A DNA stretch of 64,000 bases from Nannocystis sp. RBIL2 (GCF_026626745.1 NZ_JAPNJW010000002.1:2256151-2320150), one strand, 5' to 3'; counted from the first letter of the stretch, positions 48,816 to 57,308 are shown. Numbers and translations are program-made. The notes: a model not told the origin generated them from the letters alone.

Positions 48816-49667
48816 TCAGCCCTCGGGCTGCGCCAGGTGCCTCGCCAGCGTCTTCATCACCGCCGACACGCGGGCGTCCTTGCGCAGGTCGGGGTGGGTC
48901 AAGATCCACGCGGGCCGGGTCAGCGCGGCGGTGGCGGCGCGGAACTGCTTGAGCTCGACCAGCTCGGGGTGCTCGGCGGCCAGGCGCGCGGGCATGAGGT
49001 TGAGGCCGACGCCGGCGGCGGTCAGGTCGACGAGCAGGCGCCGCGACGGGGTGGCGAAGGCGATCCGGTCGCGCGGCACGTGCTCGCGCTCCCACTGGCC
49101 GAGCCAGGTCGTGTGCAGCGGGGCGCCGAGCACCAGCCAGCGCGCGTGCTCCGGCTCGGCCGCGAGCGCCCGCGTGCCGAACACGCCGAAGTGGACCGGG
49201 AACAGCTTGCGCCCGACCAGGGTGTTCGGCGGGTCTGCCAGCAGGCCGAGGCCGATCTCGGCCTGGCCCTTGCGCACGCTGAGGCCGGCGTCGGAGATGT
49301 GCACGTCGACCCGCAGCAGCGGGAAGGCGGCCGCGAGCGCGGCGATCGGCGCGACCAGCAGCGGACCGAATCCGTCGATGGTGGTGACGGTGATCGTGCC
49401 GCGCACCTCCTCGCGGCGGTCGCGGGCGCGGCGGGCGATGCCTGCCAGGCTGGCGCCGGTGGTGCGCGCGAGCGCGGCCAGCTCGCGGCCGGCCGCCGTG
49501 ATCCCGCGGGTGCGCTCGAGGCAGGCGAAGCCGACGGCCTGCTCGAGCGCGGCGATCCGGCGGTACACGGTGGAGGCGGCGACGCCGAGGTCGCGACCGG
49601 CGGCGGTGGCCGAGCCGAGGCGCTCGAAGGCCTCGAGGTAGCGCAGGTCGTCGAGCGAGCCCAGCAT
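48816..49667 (-). CDS. LysR-family transcription regulator
   Basis: The 283-residue protein has a winged helix-turn-helix (LRYLEAFERLGSATAAGRDLGVAASTVYRRIAALEQAVG; core AASTVYRRIAALE) followed by the linker helix and a periplasmic-binding-type effector domain from ITVTTIDGFGPLLV to GVGLNLMPARLAAE. The ligand is not predictable. It is convergent with the oxygenase gene across a repeat array, so it need not control it. It lies 13 bp downstream of a small zinc-ribbon gene on the same strand and may share its transcript. Confidence 0.9.
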   Translation of the reverse strand: MLGSLDDLRYLEAFERLGSATAAGRDLGVAASTVYRRIAALEQAVGFACLERTRGITAAGRELAALARTTGASLAGIARRARDRREEVRGTITVTTIDGFGPLLVAPIAALAAAFPLLRVDVHISDAGLSVRKGQAEIGLGLLADPPNTLVGRKLFPVHFGVFGTRALAAEPEHARWLVLGAPLHTTWLGQWEREHVPRDRIAFATPSRRLLVDLTAAGVGLNLMPARLAAEHPELVELKQFRAATAALTRPAWILTHPDLRKDARVSAVMKTLARHLAQPEG

Positions 49668-49680
49668 CGACCGCGGCGGC

Positions 49681-49980
49681 TCAGCCCTTGAAGAACCGCA
49701 GCATGCTGTCGAACCAACCTGGCTTTCCGGTCAGCTGCTCGAGCTCCCCGTCGTCGAGGAACACGCCGTTGCACGAGAAGCACTTGTCGACCTTGACGGC
49801 CCGGAACTGCACCTCGACCAGCTCGCTGCCGCACTTGGGACAGCGCATCCAGTGCAGCCGGCGCTGCTCCTCGCGCTCGTCGGACGAGAACTGAGACTGA
49901 CGGATCTGGACGGCCTCGCGCCGGCGCGCGAGGTCCTCGCGCAGCTTCTGTTCCTGTTCGCTGAGAGTTCCGCTGCTCAT
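49681..49980 (-). CDS. Small zf-TFIIB-type zinc-ribbon protein
   Basis: A 99-residue protein with a charged helical N-terminus and a TFIIB-like zinc ribbon: CPKCGSEL (Cys 47, 50) and DKCFSCNGVFLDDGELEQL (Cys 67, 70). The second half, FLDDGELEQL, is the family's signature. Such proteins are of unknown role, possibly tied to ribosome or RNA work. It is the last of three zinc-ribbon proteins encoded in a row on this strand. It sits between the LysR gene and a large zinc-ribbon membrane protein gene (49 bp gap). A decayed repeat unit, TGGCT-TTCC-GGTCA (49730-49743), lies in its coding region. Confidence 0.85.
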   Translation of the reverse strand: MSSGTLSEQEQKLREDLARRREAVQIRQSQFSSDEREEQRRLHWMRCPKCGSELVEVQFRAVKVDKCFSCNGVFLDDGELEQLTGKPGWFDSMLRFFKG

Positions 49981-50029
49981 CACGCCCTCCCCGGGCCCCG
50001 AAGTTGAGTTGAGCAGCCGCGGCGACCGC

Positions 50030-52459
50030 TCAGGGCGACTTCTTCCCGACCGGCAAGAGGTCCCCCGGATCCTCGGGCGGCGGGGGGTTCTTGCCGGCGC
50101 TGTCGTGCTTGGCGAGGTAGTTGCGGGCCGTCTGGTTGCCCGGCTCGACCTCGACGAGCTTGCGGTAGTACTCGACTGCGACGCCGTGCTTGCCGGCCAG
50201 CTCGGCCGCACGGGCGGCCCCGGCGATGGCCTCGCGGTTGGCGGGCGCCTGGCCGACCGCGCGCTTGAACCACGAGAGCGCGGAGTCGTGGGTGTTCTTG
50301 GCCAGGAAACCTGTCCCGAGGCACAGGCACAGATCGAGGTTCTTCGAGCCGCCGAGCTTGTCGTGGGCCTGCAGCAGGAGCTTGATGCCGCCGTCGGGGT
50401 CGCCGCCGCGGACCTTCTCGCAGCCGGTGGTGATGAGCGTGCCGGTGGCCTCGTTCTCGGGCGACGGCGTGGGGCGCACCGACGGCGCGCGCGAGCCGGG
50501 GTCGCCCGCCGGCAGGATCGGGTCTTCGGGCGGCGCCCCCGAGCCGGTCGGGTCGGCCGGCGTGGGCTCCGGCGGCGGCTCGGGCGGCGGCGGCAGGGTC
50601 TCGCCCTTCTCGGCGGCGCTGCGGTCGAGCGCGGCCCGCAGGGCGACCGCGGCCTGCATGTCGCCGACGCGGCCGAGCACGCCGTCGAGCACCTTGCGCG
50701 CGCCCTCGTCGTCGCCGCCGCGCCACAATGCCAGCGCGAGCAGCGACTGGTGGAGCGCCGACGGGTTGGGCACGCCCTGCAGCGAGGTGATGAGGCCGCT
50801 GGGGATCGGCGCGGTGGGTTCGCGCCACAGCGGGGCGCCGAGGACCAGCACGCGCAGCTCGGGCGCGGCGCCCTCGGGCGGAGCGTCGAGCTTGGCCTGC
50901 GCCAGGGCCAGCAGCGCCTGCACGCGCGCCGCCTGGATGGCGTCGGCGCTGGCGCTCGCGGCCTCGACCAGCGCGCTCGCGTCGGCCAGGTCGGCGTCGA
51001 CGGCCTGCGGCAGGTCGCGGTTGCTCGGCTCGAGCATGATCGCGATCTGGGCCGACAGCACGCGCAGCAGCATGACCTCGGCCTGCGTCAGCTTGGCGGC
51101 GGCGACCACCGCCGGGTCGCGCTCGGGGTCGTCGACGACGCGCTCGAGGTCGGTGATGGCCTGCTTCGTCTTCGCCAGGCCGAGCGTGCGCATGGCGTTG
51201 CGGGCCGCGGCGAACTCGCTCGGTTCTTGCACCGGCGGCTTGACCTCGCCCTTGACGGCCACCGGCGCGTCGCCGCCGAGGTTCAGCACGCGCTCGCGGA
51301 TGCCGGGGATGCCGAACACGATGCCGAGCGCGACCAGCACGCCGGCGAGCGCGTAGACCCCGGCCGCGCCCTTCTGCGGGCCCTCGACCTTGACGATGAC
51401 GACGTCGGGCGCGCGCGGGCCCTCGGGGGCGGTGAGCGAGGCGGTGGCCGGGTGCGACGGCTCGAGCCCGGGGTTCGAGCCGAGCGGCGACGTCGGCGGC
51501 ACCGAGATGGCCGCGCCGGCGACCGCGGCGCTGACCGCCGCCGAGGTGGCCGAGCGCTCGCCGCTCTCGCGCACCGGGCGGCGCTCCGAGACGTCGAACT
51601 CCGCCGAGCGCTCGCCGAGCCTGGCCGAAAGTTCAGGTCCGGGCCGCGACGACTCGGAGCTCGAGCGCGACTTCTCGCGCGCGGCGCGTTCGGTGGCCCG
51701 CTGGCCCTCGACGCGCTGCACCGCCGCGGCCACGCTCTGGGCCGCGCGCCGGGCCAGGTCGGACACGAGGATCGGCTGGCTGCGCTCGCGCGTGTCGCCG
51801 CGCGGGCTGTCGTCCTCGTCCTCGACGCGCGGCAGGCTGTCGCTGCTGACCGCCTTGGTGACCGCGTCGAGCATCGACGACACGTTGCCGGTGCGCCGCT
51901 GCGAGCGAGAGGTGCGCGGCGGCGGCGACGGCGTGTCGAACTGCGGCGGCGCCGGCAGCGGGCCGTCGTCGTCGAGCAGCGACAGCGCGGGCTCGGGCAG
52001 CTCGCCGCCGAGGTCGAAGCGGTGCGTCTCTTCGCGGCGGATCGGCGCCGGCTCGTCGACGCCGGTGCCGAACGTCGGCGGCGGACCGAGCTCCATCGCC
52101 GAGGGCGCCTCGATCGCGCGGAACATCCGCGAGAGGCCCTCTTTGCCGATGAACAGCGGCGAGAACTCCGGGATCTCGCCGAGCTTGATCCAAAACTGAC
52201 CGGTGTGGGAGATCTGGTCGTCAGGGCGCAGGCGGCCGTCTTCGACCTGCTCGACGATCTCGCGCAGCGTGGGCAGCTCGAACAGGTGCTTCTCGACCGT
52301 CGCCATGCGCCACGGGCCGCCGCCGAGCTCGGGCTCCGGCTCCGGCTCCGCGTGGAACATGTGACTGCAGACCGAGCAACGCAGCGTCACGCCCTCGGGA
52401 CCGACCTGGCTCGGGTCCAGGTCGAACTCGGTGCTGCATTTCGTGCAACGGATAATCAA
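50030..52459 (-). CDS. MJ0042-type zinc-ribbon membrane protein with TPR-like C-terminus
   Basis: The 809-residue protein opens MIIRCTKCSTEFDLDPSQVG...RCSVCSH, an MJ0042 zinc ribbon (Cys 5, 8, 28, 31) common at the N-terminus of myxobacterial regulatory and motility proteins. A GYF-like segment (about 52-105), a long disordered Ser/Pro/Arg-rich stretch, one membrane helix (about 367-387, GVYALAGVLVALGIVFG) and helical repeats follow. The C-terminal 150 residues have TPR-like pairs (NLDLCLCLGTGFLAKNTHDSALSWFKRA; core HDSALSWFKRAVG). It probably senses a cytoplasmic cue and organises partners across the membrane; AgmX-type gliding proteins share the layout. Repeat unit TGTCC-CGAG-GCACA lies at 50312-50325. 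Confidence 0.78.
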   Translation of the reverse strand: MIIRCTKCSTEFDLDPSQVGPEGVTLRCSVCSHMFHAEPEPEPELGGGPWRMATVEKHLFELPTLREIVEQVEDGRLRPDDQISHTGQFWIKLGEIPEFSPLFIGKEGLSRMFRAIEAPSAMELGPPPTFGTGVDEPAPIRREETHRFDLGGELPEPALSLLDDDGPLPAPPQFDTPSPPPRTSRSQRRTGNVSSMLDAVTKAVSSDSLPRVEDEDDSPRGDTRERSQPILVSDLARRAAQSVAAAVQRVEGQRATERAAREKSRSSSESSRPGPELSARLGERSAEFDVSERRPVRESGERSATSAAVSAAVAGAAISVPPTSPLGSNPGLEPSHPATASLTAPEGPRAPDVVIVKVEGPQKGAAGVYALAGVLVALGIVFGIPGIRERVLNLGGDAPVAVKGEVKPPVQEPSEFAAARNAMRTLGLAKTKQAITDLERVVDDPERDPAVVAAAKLTQAEVMLLRVLSAQIAIMLEPSNRDLPQAVDADLADASALVEAASASADAIQAARVQALLALAQAKLDAPPEGAAPELRVLVLGAPLWREPTAPIPSGLITSLQGVPNPSALHQSLLALALWRGGDDEGARKVLDGVLGRVGDMQAAVALRAALDRSAAEKGETLPPPPEPPPEPTPADPTGSGAPPEDPILPAGDPGSRAPSVRPTPSPENEATGTLITTGCEKVRGGDPDGGIKLLLQAHDKLGGSKNLDLCLCLGTGFLAKNTHDSALSWFKRAVGQAPANREAIAGAARAAELAGKHGVAVEYYRKLVEVEPGNQTARNYLAKHDSAGKNPPPPEDPGDLLPVGKKSP

Positions 52460-52512
52460 GGGCTAGCTCGCTGGCGGCACCATAGCACAAAGCAGAAGGG
52501 GGCGGACACCTG

Positions 52513-52740
52513 TCAGCCCGCGCCCGAACCCGGGGCCACCGACATCACCAGCGAGGCGACGACCGCGACGAGGGACAGCCCCAGGAACACCGCGAACAGC
52601 TTCATCGGCAGCGGCGGGGCGTGCTGCGCCTCGAGCCCCGCCTCGGCCTTGCACCGCGGACACTGGAGCTCGCCGCCGTCGCCGTCAGTCCCGGCGGGCG
52701 CCGTGAGCACGTAGTGGCAGCGGGAGCAGTGGTACTGCAT
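52513..52740 (-). CDS. Tiny zinc-ribbon protein with one membrane helix
   Basis: A 75-residue protein with Cys pairs at 5/8 (CSRC) and 27/30 (CPRC) forming a zinc ribbon, then a single hydrophobic helix (LFAVFLGLSLVAVVASLVMSV, about 48-68). It lies 53 bp upstream of the larger MJ0042-type membrane protein gene on the same strand and probably belongs to the same transcript. The length and the strict CxxC spacing support a real gene. The function is unknown. Confidence 0.75.
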   Translation of the reverse strand: MQYHCSRCHYVLTAPAGTDGDGGELQCPRCKAEAGLEAQHAPPLPMKLFAVFLGLSLVAVVASLVMSVAPGSGAG

Positions 52741-52894
52741 GGCTCATGGGGTACTCTGGGCCCGCTGTCGTGTCAACCACGGCACGCGCCCCGGCACCCG
52801 CGTTCACCCCCGAGCCACCGGCGCCACGCGGCTTCCGGCCGGCTTGCGCTCCCCCGCTCCCCCACCACCCGCTCCCACCCCACGAAGGGGAACC

Positions 52895-53626
52895 ATGCAA
52901 ACCCCGGCGAAGGTGCTCCTGATCGAAGACGATGTCCGCCTGGCCGAGCGCACCGCGGAATACCTCCAGGGCCACGAGCTCGCGGTCGAGATCGCCGGCG
53001 ACGGCGAAACCGGGCTCACCCGCGCCCTCAGCGGCGAATTCGACGTGATCCTGCTCGATCTCATGCTCCCGCGCCTCGACGGCCTCGAGGTCTGCCGGCG
53101 CCTGCGTCAGCGCTCGGCGCTGCCGGTCATCATGCTGTCGGCGCGCAGCGAGGAGATCGACCGCATCCTCGGCCTCGAGCTCGGCGCCGACGACTACCTG
53201 CCCAAGCCCTACAGCCCGCGCGAGCTGGTGGCCCGGATCCGGGCGGTGCTGCGGCGGGCGGTGCCGTCGCCGGAGGGCCCCACGAGCACGCTGCGCTGCG
53301 GGCCGCTGGTCGTCGACCGCGCCCGCCGCCGGATCGAGGTCGCCGGCGCCGTCTGCGACCTGACCGCGCACCAGTTCGACCTCCTCTGGCTGCTGCTCGA
53401 GGCCCGCGGCCAGGTGCTCTCGCGCGAGCAGCTGTACCAACGTCTGCGCGCGCTGAGGGGTCAGCCGCCCGGCGCCTACGACCCCTCGGTCGACCGCAGC
53501 ATCGACGTCCAGCTCAGCAAGATCCGCGGCACCCTCGCCGCCGCCGACGCGCGCGCCGCAGGCCTCATCCGCACCGTCCGCGGCGTCGGCTACGTCCTCG
53601 ACGACTCGCCCGAGGGCGCCGCGTGA
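52895..53626 (+). CDS. OmpR-family response regulator
   Basis: The 243-residue protein has a receiver domain (acidic pair at 11-12, phospho-acceptor Asp 55 in ILLDLMLP, Lys 104 in LPKPYSP) and an OmpR/PhoB winged-helix domain (LTAHQFDLLWLLLEARGQVLSREQL; core TAHQFDLLWLL; and TVRGVGYVL at the end). The ATG at 52895 has GAAGGGGA upstream. The stop overlaps the histidine kinase start (GTGA), so the two form a two-component system. The gene diverges from the small zinc-ribbon gene. Confidence 0.95.
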   Translation: MQTPAKVLLIEDDVRLAERTAEYLQGHELAVEIAGDGETGLTRALSGEFDVILLDLMLPRLDGLEVCRRLRQRSALPVIMLSARSEEIDRILGLELGADDYLPKPYSPRELVARIRAVLRRAVPSPEGPTSTLRCGPLVVDRARRRIEVAGAVCDLTAHQFDLLWLLLEARGQVLSREQLYQRLRALRGQPPGAYDPSVDRSIDVQLSKIRGTLAAADARAAGLIRTVRGVGYVLDDSPEGAA

Positions 53627-55041
53627 GCGATCCGGCCCCGGCCCCGCGCGCCCGCCCGCCGGCGCAGCCCCGCTGGCGCCGCGGCCTGTTCGGGCGCGTG
53701 TTCTTCACCTTCTTCGCCGCCGTGCTGGCGTTCGTGACGCTGGCCTCGATCGTCCTGTTCGCCACCGCCGAGCGCCACGACGCCGGGTGGGTCGAGGCCG
53801 CCGACGCCGTGGTCGAGGCCCACAAGCCGGCGCTGCTGGCGGCGCTGGCCGGTGAGGGCGACCTCGAGGCCGCGGCCGGGGCGCTGGCGGGCGCGCTCGA
53901 GCTGCGGGTGGCCGTGCGCAGCCCCGACGGCGCGCACCTGGCCGGCGACCCCGCCACCCCGCCGCTGCGGCCGCTCAGGCCGCGCCAGCGCAGCCGGCTC
54001 GAGCGCGGCGCGCCGGTGATGCTGCGCGAGAAGTCAGGCGAGCCGCAGCTGGCGTTCCCGATCGGCGACCGGGCGATCCTGATCGCCGACACCGGCGACC
54101 ACGCCAGCCGGCGCATGCGCACCCTGGTGCTCGGCGTGGTCGGCCTCGTCGGCCTGCTCGGCGCCTCGGCGTGGCTGCTGGCGCGCTCGCTGACGCGGCG
54201 GCTCGCGCTGCTCGAGGACGGCGCGGCCCGGATCGCCCGCGGCGAGCTCGGTCACCGCGTGCAGGTCGACCCGCGCGGCGACGAGATCGATCGCCTCGGC
54301 CAGGAGATGAACGACATGGCCTATCAGCTCGGGGAGCTGATCCGCGGCCAGCGCTCGCTGCTGACCAACGTCTCGCACGAGCTCAAGACCCCGATCGCCC
54401 GCCTGCGGGTGCTCGCCGAGCTGCTGACCGAGCGCGCCGAGACCCTGCCCGATCACCCCGCGAGCGCGCGGATCCGCAAGGGCGCGGTCGAGCTCGAGCA
54501 GGACCTCGGCGAGCTGGCCACGCTCGTGCAAGACCTGCTGACCTCGGGCCGGCTCGAGCTGTCGGGCCCGCACGCCTCGCCGGTGCAGCGCACGCCGATC
54601 GACCTGGCGCCGTTCCTCGGCCGCCTCGGCGCGCCGTTCGCCGCCGAGCTCGAGGTCACGCCGCCCGGGCTGTCGCTGACCGGCGACCCGCTGCTGCTCG
54701 ACCGGCTGTTCACCAACCTGCTGAGCAACGCCCGCCGGGCCTGTCCTCAAGGACATGTGTGGATCACGGCCAGCGGCGCGGCGACGGACGTCACGATCGC
54801 GGTCGAGGACGAGGGCCCGGGCATCCCGCCGGCCGAGCGGGCCCGCGTGTTCGAGGCGTTCTACCGCCTCGACGACGCCCGCGCGCGCGACCACGGCGGC
54901 GCCGGCCTCGGGCTCTACTTGTGCGCGCAGATCGCACGGGCCCACGGCGGCACGATCGCGGCCGAGAGCCGCGAACAGGGCCCCGGCGCGCGGCTGGTCG
55001 TCCGCTTGCCGCTCGCTGGCCCGCCCGCGCCCGTGCTATAG
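53623..55041 (+). CDS. Sensor histidine kinase
   Basis: The 472-residue kinase starts with GTG 53623 overlapping the regulator stop. It has two membrane helices (about 27-47 and 166-186) around a periplasmic domain of about 115 residues, a HAMP domain, a HisKA domain (NVSHELKTPIARL, His 252) and a HATPase domain (N-box NLLSNARR, G1 EDEGPGIPP, G2 GGAGLGLYL). The residues after the N-box (CPQGHVWI) are coded by a perfect 14-bp palindromic repeat. They replace the variable loop seen in other kinases, apparently without harm. Layout and neighbours fit an envelope-stress or metal-sensing system. pyrE begins 7 bp after the stop. Confidence 0.94.
   Translation: MSDPAPAPRARPPAQPRWRRGLFGRVFFTFFAAVLAFVTLASIVLFATAERHDAGWVEAADAVVEAHKPALLAALAGEGDLEAAAGALAGALELRVAVRSPDGAHLAGDPATPPLRPLRPRQRSRLERGAPVMLREKSGEPQLAFPIGDRAILIADTGDHASRRMRTLVLGVVGLVGLLGASAWLLARSLTRRLALLEDGAARIARGELGHRVQVDPRGDEIDRLGQEMNDMAYQLGELIRGQRSLLTNVSHELKTPIARLRVLAELLTERAETLPDHPASARIRKGAVELEQDLGELATLVQDLLTSGRLELSGPHASPVQRTPIDLAPFLGRLGAPFAAELEVTPPGLSLTGDPLLLDRLFTNLLSNARRACPQGHVWITASGAATDVTIAVEDEGPGIPPAERARVFEAFYRLDDARARDHGGAGLGLYLCAQIARAHGGTIAAESREQGPGARLVVRLPLAGPPAPVL
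54742..54755. repeat. Perfect TGTCC-TCAA-GGACA unit in the kinase ATPase domain
   Basis: Perfect 5-bp arms and a 4-nt spacer. It codes CPQGH just after the N-box of the histidine kinase. C and T flank the core, so the stem does not extend. Confidence 0.85.
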
Positions 55042-55048
55042 GCGCCGC

Positions 55049-55696
55049 GTGGACAGCTACAAGCAGCGCTTCATCGATCTCCTCGTGCGCCACGAGGTGC
55101 TCCGCTTCGGCGACTTCACGCTGAAGTCGGGGCGCCGCTCGCCCTACTTCATCAACGCCGGCCAGCTGCGCACCGGGGCCGCGATCGCCGGCCTCGGCGA
55201 GGCCTACGCCGAGTGCCTGCAGCGCGAGGGCCTCGCCTGCGACCTGCTGTTCGGGCCGTCGTACAAGGGCGTGCCGCTGGCGGTGGCGACCGCGATCGCG
55301 CAGGCACGGGCCGGCAGCGACGTGGCGTTCTGCTTCGACCGCAAGGAGGCCAAGGACCACGGCGAGGGCGGCGTGTTCGTCGGCACCGCCCCGTGGGACG
55401 GCGCCCGCGTGGTCATCGTCGACGACGTGATCACGTCCGGCAAGTCGATCCACGAGGCCGCCGACCTGCTGCGCAAGGCCGCGGCGGTGACCGTCGCCGG
55501 GGTCGTGGTCGCGGTCGACCGCATGGAGCGCGGCCGCGGGACCGTCAGCACCCTGCAAGAGCTGCAGAGCGAGCTGGGCGCGCCCGTGCGGGCCATCGTC
55601 ACCATCCGCGAGATCGCCGCCTACCTCCACCCGCGCGTGATCGACGACGCGCGCCTGCGCGCGATCGAGGGCTACCTCGCCGAGCACGGCGCGTAG
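55049..55696 (+). CDS. pyrE: Orotate phosphoribosyltransferase
   Basis: The 215-residue protein converts orotate and PRPP to OMP in pyrimidine synthesis. It starts with GTG 55049 and shows FTLKSGRRSPYFINAG (core LKSGRRSPYF), GPSYKGVPLA, the basic FDRKEAKDHGEGG loop and the PRPP motif VVIVDDVITSGKS (about 122-134). Length is normal. It lies directly after a two-component system, an unusual place, and 15 bp before a small lipoprotein gene on the same strand, so it may share their transcript. Confidence 0.95.
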   Translation: MDSYKQRFIDLLVRHEVLRFGDFTLKSGRRSPYFINAGQLRTGAAIAGLGEAYAECLQREGLACDLLFGPSYKGVPLAVATAIAQARAGSDVAFCFDRKEAKDHGEGGVFVGTAPWDGARVVIVDDVITSGKSIHEAADLLRKAAAVTVAGVVVAVDRMERGRGTVSTLQELQSELGAPVRAIVTIREIAAYLHPRVIDDARLRAIEGYLAEHGA

Positions 55697-55711
55697 TGCT
55701 ACGGTGACGCC

Positions 55712-56254
55712 GTGCGCCGCCGCGGGCTTCTGGCTGTCCTTTGCGCCCTGTCCCTCGGCGCATGTCCTGAAGGGCAGGCCGACCCGCTCGACCCCGACCT
55801 GCTGATCGCGCTGTCCGAGGCCGGCGGCGACGGCCGCGGCGAGGCGCTCGCCGGCCGCTACGTCACCGCCGCCCAGGTGCTCGAGTGCGACTGCCCGCCG
55901 CGCATGGGCGTCGACCTGTGCGCCGGCGGCTCGGCCCAGCTGATCGGCATCAACGGCCCCGCGCGGGTCGAGCACGTCGACGGCTGGCTCACCTTCGAGC
56001 CCGAGGTCACGTCGCTGCCGTGGTCGCTGTCCGGCGCGGTGGGCCGCGACCGCAGCTTCGTCCTCGGCGGCATCTCGGGCCTGGCGATCGGCCTGTTCAC
56101 GGTCGGCATGTACGCCCGCTTCGACGGCGAGTTCACCGAGGCCGGCGGCCTGCGCGGGGAGCTCGCCCATCGCCTCCTCGGCGAGCTCCCCGACGGCCGC
56201 ATCGACTGCCGCACCACCTACGCAGTGACCGGCGCGCGGGTCCCCGACGCCTGA
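55712..56254 (+). CDS. Small lipoprotein of unknown function
   Basis: The 180-residue product from GTG 55712 has a lipoprotein signal VLCALSLGAC (Cys 18). The residues right after the lipid Cys (PEGQ) and the Cys codon itself are coded by a palindromic repeat unit, TGTCC-TGAA-GGGCA (55763-55776). Six further Cys (for example CDCPP, DLCAGG) suggest disulfides. The C-terminal half has strand-like, hydrophobic stretches (SFVLGGISGLAIGLFTVGMYARF). No family is recognised. Its stop codon lies in the first unit of a 45-bp tandem repeat. Confidence 0.72.
   Translation: MRRRGLLAVLCALSLGACPEGQADPLDPDLLIALSEAGGDGRGEALAGRYVTAAQVLECDCPPRMGVDLCAGGSAQLIGINGPARVEHVDGWLTFEPEVTSLPWSLSGAVGRDRSFVLGGISGLAIGLFTVGMYARFDGEFTEAGGLRGELAHRLLGELPDGRIDCRTTYAVTGARVPDA
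55763..55776. repeat. TGTCC-TGAA-GGGCA unit at a lipobox
   Basis: One arm mismatch. The TGT of the unit is the codon for the lipid-modified Cys, so the repeat supplies part of the processing site. Confidence 0.75.
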
Positions 56255-56375
56255 GCGCCGCAGTCGCGCAGGCATCGCAGCGCCGTGACCGACGCCTGAG
56301 CGCCGCAGTCGCGCAGGCATCGCAGCGCCGTGACCGACGCCTGAGCGCCGCAGTCGCGCAGGCATCGCAGCGCCG
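56246..56375. repeat. 45-bp tandem repeat, three copies
   Basis: Copies start at 56246, 56291 and 56336 (the last is 40 bp) and are identical where they overlap. Each opens GACGCCTGAGCGCCGCAGTC. The first copy includes the stop codon of the lipoprotein gene. Exact identity points to recent slippage or duplication. Confidence 0.95.
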
Positions 56376-56467
56376 GCTCGTCGCGCTTCACCGCGGACCC
56401 GGCAGATGGGAGCCGGGTGCGGTGACTCGCGGTGGTCGGCCGTCGCGCGGCCGCCACTCGCCGCGCT

Positions 56468-56962
56468 TCACACCCCGAGCGCGCGGCCCTTGCGGTCGCC
56501 GCGGCCGTCACGCGGGCCGCCGCGGTGGTGGCCCTTGCCCTTGCCGTCCTTGTGCTTGGCCTTGAACTCGGCCAGCTTGGTGCGCTGCGCCGGGGTCAGG
56601 ACCGCGTCGATCTTGGTCTTCATCGCCTCGCGCTCGCTCTTGGCGACCGTCTCGTGGGCCGCGAGCTGCTCGCGCAGGCCCTTGACCTTGGCCGCGTCGA
56701 ACGAGGGCTTGGCGTACTCGGCGGCGATCTGCTGCTCGAGGTCACGGATGGCGGCGCGCTCGGCGTGGAGCGTCGGCTTGTGGCTGGCGCGGATCTGCGT
56801 CAGCTGAGTCTTCTGCGCGTCGGTGCATTCGAGCTTCTCGCACATCTTCGCCCCACGGTCGCCGCGGTCGCCGTGGTGCTTGCCCGCCTCGGCGTCGCCC
56901 GCCGCGAACACGGTCAGCCCGAACACAGTCGTCATCACCAGCTTGGAAATCGTGGTCAGCAT
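56468..56962 (-). CDS. Spy/CpxP-like periplasmic protein
   Basis: A 164-residue helical protein with a signal peptide (SKLVMTTVFGLTVFAAGDAEA). It has two LTxxQ-like elements: LECTDAQKTQLTQIRASHK and VLTPAQRTKLAEFKAKH (cores TDAQKTQL and LTPAQRTKL). These are the mark of the Spy/CpxP family of periplasmic chaperones and metal or stress sensors. A His/Gly/Arg-rich tail (HHRGGPRDGRGDRKGR) could bind metal. The ATG at 56960-56962 is preceded by AAAGGAA. The two-component genes 1.4 kb upstream could control it, but no direct link is visible. Confidence 0.85.
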   Translation of the reverse strand: MLTTISKLVMTTVFGLTVFAAGDAEAGKHHGDRGDRGAKMCEKLECTDAQKTQLTQIRASHKPTLHAERAAIRDLEQQIAAEYAKPSFDAAKVKGLREQLAAHETVAKSEREAMKTKIDAVLTPAQRTKLAEFKAKHKDGKGKGHHRGGPRDGRGDRKGRALGV

Positions 56963-57246
56963 CGTGGTTCCTTTCGTCACGGCCCTTTCGACGCCCCCCG
57001 GCCGCGGCTATGCGCCCCCGCTCGCAAAGCGACGGCCAAGGAGGCGTAAAGCGACCGTAACCACCGCGCGCCCGCGCCCGTCGCGGCCGCTCCGTCCTCT
57101 ACACGGCCGAGCTCGCTGAGCGACTGCACGCGACGCGCGACCGCTCCGCGCGCACCTGCTCGACAAGGCTCTCGCCGAGCGCAGCCCCAGCGCCGGGCGC
57201 CACGAACGCATGCGACAGCGGCGCCGTATCCGTGCGTCATGCATCG

Positions 57247-57305
57247 TCGCCTGTCCGTTCAGACAGGCGACCCGCTCCCGTCACGGCCTGTCCCTCCGGA
57301 CAGGC
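57247..57305. terminator. Two hairpin repeats downstream of the second pseudokinase gene
   Basis: Hairpin 1 has 9-bp arms (57247-57255 and 57262-57270) around TGTCC-GTTC-AGACA. Hairpin 2 is the perfect GCCTGTCC-CTCC-GGACAGGC (57286-57305). They lie 4-60 bp after the pseudokinase stop, in terminator position, and both belong to the dispersed family. Confidence 0.65.
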
Positions 57306-57308
57306 GAA

